From assembly GCA_052173655.1 (NCBI GenBank), contig JBQMYD010000001.1, forward strand, positions 124,001 through 188,000: DNA of 64,000 bases, written 5' to 3'. The position numbers were made by a program, and so were the translations under genes. This DNA comes from RGIG9060 sp052173655. GTDB lineage: Bacteria > Spirochaetota > Spirochaetia > Treponematales > Treponemataceae. Below are positions 59,952-64,000 of this stretch, piece after piece. The notes beneath the pieces were generated by a model, which did no database searches, was not told the origin of the DNA, and worked only from the letters and a program-made list of their open reading frames with translations. The first letter of the stretch is position 1. The number at the start of each line of letters is the position of its first letter.

Positions 59952-60806
59952 ATGAAAAGGAAAATTTCTTCGAATTCTTTTAAGCTTTCTCTTGTTGTGC
60001 TTGTTGTACTTGTTGTTTTTTCCGGTATTATACTGGGACTTTCAAGCGGAGGCTTTATTATCAGCGTAAAAGAAGTTGGATTTTCAGCTTTTTCAACAAT
60101 TCAACACGGAACAAATTCACTTTTTCACGGAGTTACCGGTATTTTTTCGGCTGTTAAAGAGCTTGCTGAGCTAAAAACCGAATACACCAAACTTGTAGAA
60201 AAATTGGAAAATTACGAATATTTGCAGCGCGATAATGCTGAAATTCGCAAGGAAAATGAGAGATTAAAAAATCAATTACAGATTTCAAATGATTTTGAAA
60301 AGAAAAATTATGTTGCAAGAATCATAGGAAGGGATCCTGACAGTCTTTATTCTTCAGTTACGATAAACAAGGGTAGTAGACAGGGAATTAGAAAAAATAT
60401 GCCTGTCATTGCATTGCAAAACGGCGATATCGGTCTTGTAGGAAAAATTGTTTCTGTAGGACCTAATACCAGTATGATTATGCCGATATACGATTTACAT
60501 TGCAGTGTTTCAGGAAGAATACAACATACAAGGGATGTAGGTCTTGTAGAGGGGCAAGGCAGTGATAATGCTCCTTTGCGTATGCGTTACATAAAACGTA
60601 AAGTTAGAGATGAACTTCAGTATGGGGATGTTATCGTAACCAGCGGTGAAAACGGTAATTATATAGCAGATATTCCAATCGGAAGTATAAACAATATAAC
60701 TGCTGTAGATTACGATAATTCTCTCATTATTGAGTTAGTTCCGGTTGTTGATTTTTCAAGATTGGAAAATGTCATGGTAATAGATTTAAAACAAGATAAT
60801 AAGTGA
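59952..60806 (+). CDS. mreC: Rod shape-determining protein MreC
   Basis: A 284-residue inner-membrane protein with one N-terminal helix (about 13-35), a coiled coil (about 60-100, EYTKLVEKLENYEYL) and a periplasmic double beta-barrel domain (about 110-280). It has ARIIGRDPDS, INKGSRQGIRKNMPV, and GDVIVTSG motifs typical of MreC. The ribosome site is poor, and the start follows mreB by 9 bases, so coupling is likely. It links MreB to PBP2. Confidence 0.93.
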   Translation: MKRKISSNSFKLSLVVLVVLVVFSGIILGLSSGGFIISVKEVGFSAFSTIQHGTNSLFHGVTGIFSAVKELAELKTEYTKLVEKLENYEYLQRDNAEIRKENERLKNQLQISNDFEKKNYVARIIGRDPDSLYSSVTINKGSRQGIRKNMPVIALQNGDIGLVGKIVSVGPNTSMIMPIYDLHCSVSGRIQHTRDVGLVEGQGSDNAPLRMRYIKRKVRDELQYGDVIVTSGENGNYIADIPIGSINNITAVDYDNSLIIELVPVVDFSRLENVMVIDLKQDNK

Positions 60807-60818
60807 TAAGGAGTTTCC

Positions 60819-61325
60819 ATGAAAAAAATTTTTTTTGTTTCACTGTTATTTTCATTTTGTTTTCTGCTTTTTGAAACATCAATTGTTTCCAATTTAACTT
60901 TTTTACCGGCTTTTCCTGATTTTCTTTTGATAATTTTGATTTATTTTTCTCTTCATAACGGACAGCTTTTGGGAGAATCAAATGGATTTGTAAGCGGTTT
61001 GATGCTTGATTTTTTTACTGCAGCTCCGTTGGGATTTAATTGTTTACTACGTACAATTTTAGGCTGGATATTCGGATTGTTCCATAACATTTTTAATACA
61101 AGAAGTGTTTTGCTACAAGCTGCATACGGTTTTGTCGGCACAATAATAAAAGCTGTTTTTGTTTTTTTGATTTCTCTTTTTTTTAAAGGTGTAAATAATT
61201 ATTCAATTTTTTCACAGATTTTTTTAACGGAAGCTTTGCTTAATGCTATTTTTACTCCTATTTTGTTTATTTTTTTAAATCTTTTTTCTGACTTTCTTAT
61301 AATAAAACCGGAGAAAAATCTTTAA
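60819..61325 (+). CDS. mreD: Rod shape-determining protein MreD
   Basis: A 168-residue integral membrane protein with five hydrophobic segments; MreD is poorly conserved, but LPAFPDFLLI, G...GF.SGLMLDF and LGFN are recognisable. AAGGAG precedes the ATG. Its stop overlaps the mrdA start (TAATG), so translation is coupled. Confidence 0.88.
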   Translation: MKKIFFVSLLFSFCFLLFETSIVSNLTFLPAFPDFLLIILIYFSLHNGQLLGESNGFVSGLMLDFFTAAPLGFNCLLRTILGWIFGLFHNIFNTRSVLLQAAYGFVGTIIKAVFVFLISLFFKGVNNYSIFSQIFLTEALLNAIFTPILFIFLNLFSDFLIIKPEKNL

Positions 61326-63211
61326 TGTTGCGTTTTAATTCGGATTATTTTAAAAGCAAAAATACCCTTTCAAAATCTAAAAATCATAAACTTTGGTTTT
61401 TAACTATTCTTGTGATAGTTTGTTTTTTTATCTATACCGTTAAACTTTTTTCAATGCAGGTAATTTCAGGTTCATTTTATAGAAAAAAATCTGAAGTACT
61501 AAGTCAGCGTACAAATATCTTGCCTGCTCAACGTGGTGAGATTTATGACAGAGAAGCCGATACTCCCTTAGTTGTAAATACGGATTCTTTTGCAGTTGAT
61601 ATAATTCCGGGTGAAATTCCAAAGGGAAAATATGACACGGTTACCTTGATTATTGCAGATATGCTGGGGATGAAAAAAGAAAATATCGATAAAAAAATTC
61701 CTTCTGAAGTAAGAAATGATTATACACCGATTGAAATAAAATCAAATGTCGATTTTAAGAAAATTGAAAATATTGCAGAAAACCAAAATGATTTACCCGG
61801 TGTTTATTGGCGTTCAAAACCTTTACGCTCTTATGTAGGTGCTGAAAGTCTTTCTCATATATTAGGATATGTAGGCGACATTACCAGAGATGAGTTAAAA
61901 GTTATGTATAACAAAGGGTATTCCAGAACCAGTATTGTTGGCAAAACCGGTATAGAAAAACAATATGATTCACTTTTGCACGGAAAACCTGGTTTTATAA
62001 TCAGAACGGTCGATGTAAAAGGAAGATATCTTTCAACTGAAGCAACAGTTCAATCTCCGGAAATGGGTAAAAATCTTGTTCTAACTATAAACTCTGATAT
62101 TCAAAAACTTGCAGAAAAAGCTTTAGGAGATAGAGTAGGGGCTGTAGTTGTTTTAAAACCTTCAAACGGTGAAATACTTGCGATGGTTTCCTATCCTTTT
62201 TTTAATCCAAATGATTTTAACCTGGATAACGGCTCTTATATTTACCAAAAATTGAATGAAAATCCTGAAAAACCGCTTTTGAATCGTGCAATAAATGCAA
62301 CGTATCCTCCTGCTTCTACTTTTAAAGTTATTATATCTACTGCTGCTCTTGCAGAAGAAAATTTTTCACAAACTAAAAAAATTCAGTGCACCGGAAAAAT
62401 TGAATACGGAGGAAGAACATTTAAATGTCATAATCATTCCGGTCATGGTTATATGGATTTAAAAAATGGACTTGCACAGTCATGTAATGTTTATTATTGG
62501 ACTGTCGGGCGTGATTTTCTTGGAATTGACAGAATTGCTTCCTATGCAAAAGAATTCGGTTTAGGTCAGCCGTTTAAAATCGATATTCCCGGTCAGGCTG
62601 AAGGTTTTGTTCCTACAGCACAGTGGAAAGAACGTCGCTTTCATGAAAAATGGCTTGGCGGAGATACAATGAACACATCTATAGGTCAAGGCTATACACG
62701 AGTAACTCCTTTGCAAGTTGCGGATATGATGGCAATGGTTGTAAATGGCGGAAAAATATATAAACCTCATATTTTAAAAGAAATAAGAGATCCTGTTACA
62801 AATGAGGTAATTTCCGAAGAACAAAAGGAACTGTTGTTTAAAAGTAACATTCCGGAAAGCGTATGGAAAACTGTACGAGAAGATTTACGATATACTGTTG
62901 AAAACGGATCTGCACAGATTCCTTTAAGAAATAAAAATATAAAAATTGCAGGAAAAACAGGAACTGCTGAAGTTGCACAGTACAAGGATAGTTGGCATTC
63001 TTGGTTTGTTTGTTATGCTCCGTATGGGGCTCCGGCAGAAGAAACTGTTGTTGTTTGTGTTTTAGTAGAAGCTTCAAATACATGGGAATGGTGGGCACCT
63101 TATGCAAGTAATATCATCATTCAAGGAATTTTTGCCAATCAAAACTATGAACAGGCGATTGATGCTTTAGGTTTTAGATATCGTACAAAACCTATCGGAC
63201 GTCAGGAATAG
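61325..63211 (+). CDS. mrdA: Penicillin-binding protein 2 (elongasome transpeptidase)
   Basis: A 628-residue peptidoglycan transpeptidase. One membrane anchor (about 22-42), then the PBP dimerisation domain (RGEIYDRE), and the transpeptidase domain with Ser331-T-F-Lys334, Ser386-Cys-Asn388, and Lys544-Thr-Gly-Thr547. Conserved GGKIYKP and WF-containing ends. It works with RodA in lateral wall growth and is a beta-lactam target. It overlaps mreD by one base. Confidence 0.96.
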   Translation: MLRFNSDYFKSKNTLSKSKNHKLWFLTILVIVCFFIYTVKLFSMQVISGSFYRKKSEVLSQRTNILPAQRGEIYDREADTPLVVNTDSFAVDIIPGEIPKGKYDTVTLIIADMLGMKKENIDKKIPSEVRNDYTPIEIKSNVDFKKIENIAENQNDLPGVYWRSKPLRSYVGAESLSHILGYVGDITRDELKVMYNKGYSRTSIVGKTGIEKQYDSLLHGKPGFIIRTVDVKGRYLSTEATVQSPEMGKNLVLTINSDIQKLAEKALGDRVGAVVVLKPSNGEILAMVSYPFFNPNDFNLDNGSYIYQKLNENPEKPLLNRAINATYPPASTFKVIISTAALAEENFSQTKKIQCTGKIEYGGRTFKCHNHSGHGYMDLKNGLAQSCNVYYWTVGRDFLGIDRIASYAKEFGLGQPFKIDIPGQAEGFVPTAQWKERRFHEKWLGGDTMNTSIGQGYTRVTPLQVADMMAMVVNGGKIYKPHILKEIRDPVTNEVISEEQKELLFKSNIPESVWKTVREDLRYTVENGSAQIPLRNKNIKIAGKTGTAEVAQYKDSWHSWFVCYAPYGAPAEETVVVCVLVEASNTWEWWAPYASNIIIQGIFANQNYEQAIDALGFRYRTKPIGRQE

Positions 63212-63236
63212 TAAAATTTTAAACGGAGTTTTTTTT

Positions 63237-64000
63237 ATGAAGATGCGAACTCGCTTTTTTTCCTTATTTGACTATGTTTTGTTTTTTTCCGTTCTGATTT
63301 TGACTATAATAGGAATTTTTTTTATTTATTCAAGTTCATGGAAAGAAAATACAGTAACATCAAAAGAATATATCAAGCAAATTATTTGGGCAGGAATAGG
63401 CTTAGTACTTTTAATTTTAGTTTCCTTTTTGGATTATAGAAAAATAAAAAAATTTTTACCTTGGATTTTCGGAATTTTCATACTTGTTTTAATTTATACA
63501 AGAATTTTCGGAAAATTTGTAAACGGAGCTACAAGTTGGATAGGTTTCGGGAGCTTTGGAATTCAACCGTCTGAATTTGGAAAAATTGTTTTTACTTTAT
63601 TTTTTGCATGGTATCTTGAAAAATCTGAAAATGAAGAGCCTAAAAAACGCTTTTTATTTTCAATAGGGATTATGTTATTACCGGTTTTGCTGATTTTGAT
63701 TCAGCCGGACTTGGGAACTGCCAGCGTTTATTTACCGATATTTTTAATAATGTGCTATTTTGCAGGAATTCCGTTACGCTATATCAGTTTTTGTATAGGT
63801 GTTGGTGTATTTTCTATACTTTTTACAGTTTTACCAATTTGGGAAACTGAAATCTTAAATAAAGATATAAAATTCATAAATGTTATTACTGAAAAGCGAT
63901 TAAGATTTATTCTTATTGCGGTTTTTTGTTTTATTATGATTGCAAGTATTTCAGGAAATATTTTTTTTAAAAAAAGATACTATTATTGGATGGCGTATGT
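63237..64000 (+). CDS. rodA: Peptidoglycan polymerase RodA, N-terminal part (cut by window edge)
   Basis: Open from the ATG at 63237 (ACGGAG upstream) to the window edge, 254 codons. It is a SEDS-family membrane glycosyltransferase, partner of PBP2. Visible: FDYVLFFSVL, YSSS, GATSWIGFGSFGIQPSEFGKIVF (the SEDS W-I-x-x-G...QPSE motif) and QPDLGTA, with multiple membrane helices. The extra segment KRLRFILIAVFCF near the edge is normal for spirochaete RodA from memory. About 40 percent of the gene is missing. Confidence 0.93.
   Translation, partial: MKMRTRFFSLFDYVLFFSVLILTIIGIFFIYSSSWKENTVTSKEYIKQIIWAGIGLVLLILVSFLDYRKIKKFLPWIFGIFILVLIYTRIFGKFVNGATSWIGFGSFGIQPSEFGKIVFTLFFAWYLEKSENEEPKKRFLFSIGIMLLPVLLILIQPDLGTASVYLPIFLIMCYFAGIPLRYISFCIGVGVFSILFTVLPIWETEILNKDIKFINVITEKRLRFILIAVFCFIMIASISGNIFFKKRYYYWMAY

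Overview
The window looks like chromosomal DNA of an AT-rich spirochaete, most likely a Treponema species. The evidence is the content and order of the core genes: MltG-like gene, dnaG, rpoD, zinc-ribbon coiled-coil gene, rnpB, TPR gene, mreB, mreC, mreD, mrdA, rodA. This block matches, from memory, the order in treponemal genomes. Other support comes from flagellar rod genes with a sigma-28-type promoter, tandem chemoreceptors, many lipoproteins with short Leu/Phe-rich lipoboxes, and tRNA genes without encoded CCA beside a CCA-adding enzyme gene. No phage, insertion sequence, CRISPR array or replication origin was seen.

Layout. 1-5.0 kb: three tandem chemoreceptor genes on the minus strand (the first cut by the window edge). 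5.1-7.0 kb: coaD, rpmF, acpP, rnc. 7.0-21.8 kb: a minus-strand cluster of giant fibronectin-type-III lipoproteins, made of two copies of a large-plus-medium gene pair separated by a small lipoprotein and a predicted outer-membrane protein. 22-28.9 kb: tRNA-Gly, a DUF1275 membrane protein, thrC, tRNA-Val, a small hypothetical gene, then ruvC-ruvA-ruvB-queA. 29-35.6 kb: a tightly overlapping minus-strand operon of a NusG-paralogue, a nucleotide-sugar dehydratase, a DegT aminotransferase and three xanthine-dehydrogenase-like subunits. 35.7-40.5 kb: an exported protein, a SPOR protein and the metNIQ methionine importer. 40.5-50.3 kb: glgC, flagellar rod genes, trpS, cca, an SPFH protein, aroH, glgA and tRNA-Thr/Tyr. 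50.3-64 kb: a YkgJ protein, an MBL hydrolase, mltG, dnaG, rpoD, rnpB and the mre/rod cell-shape operon, running off the right edge inside rodA.

The two most unusual blocks are these. First, the NusG-like/sugar/XDH-like operon, where the iron-sulfur and flavin subunits keep their cofactor motifs but the molybdenum subunit appears by eye to have lost its cofactor and catalytic motifs. Second, the duplicated FN3 lipoprotein cluster, each gene type having its own conserved C-terminal domain that I do not recognise.

The regulatory DNA is informative. Several promoters (coaD, ruvA, the NusG-like gene and possibly aroH) place the predicted transcription start on or next to the AUG with no Shine-Dalgarno, suggesting leaderless mRNAs. 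Sigma-28-like promoters precede two chemoreceptors and the flagellar rod operon. Long dyads sit on the ruvC promoter, at the thrC -10 element, upstream of the 118-residue hypothetical gene, and at the head of the FN3 operon. All calls come from reading the sequence; no alignment or search was run.
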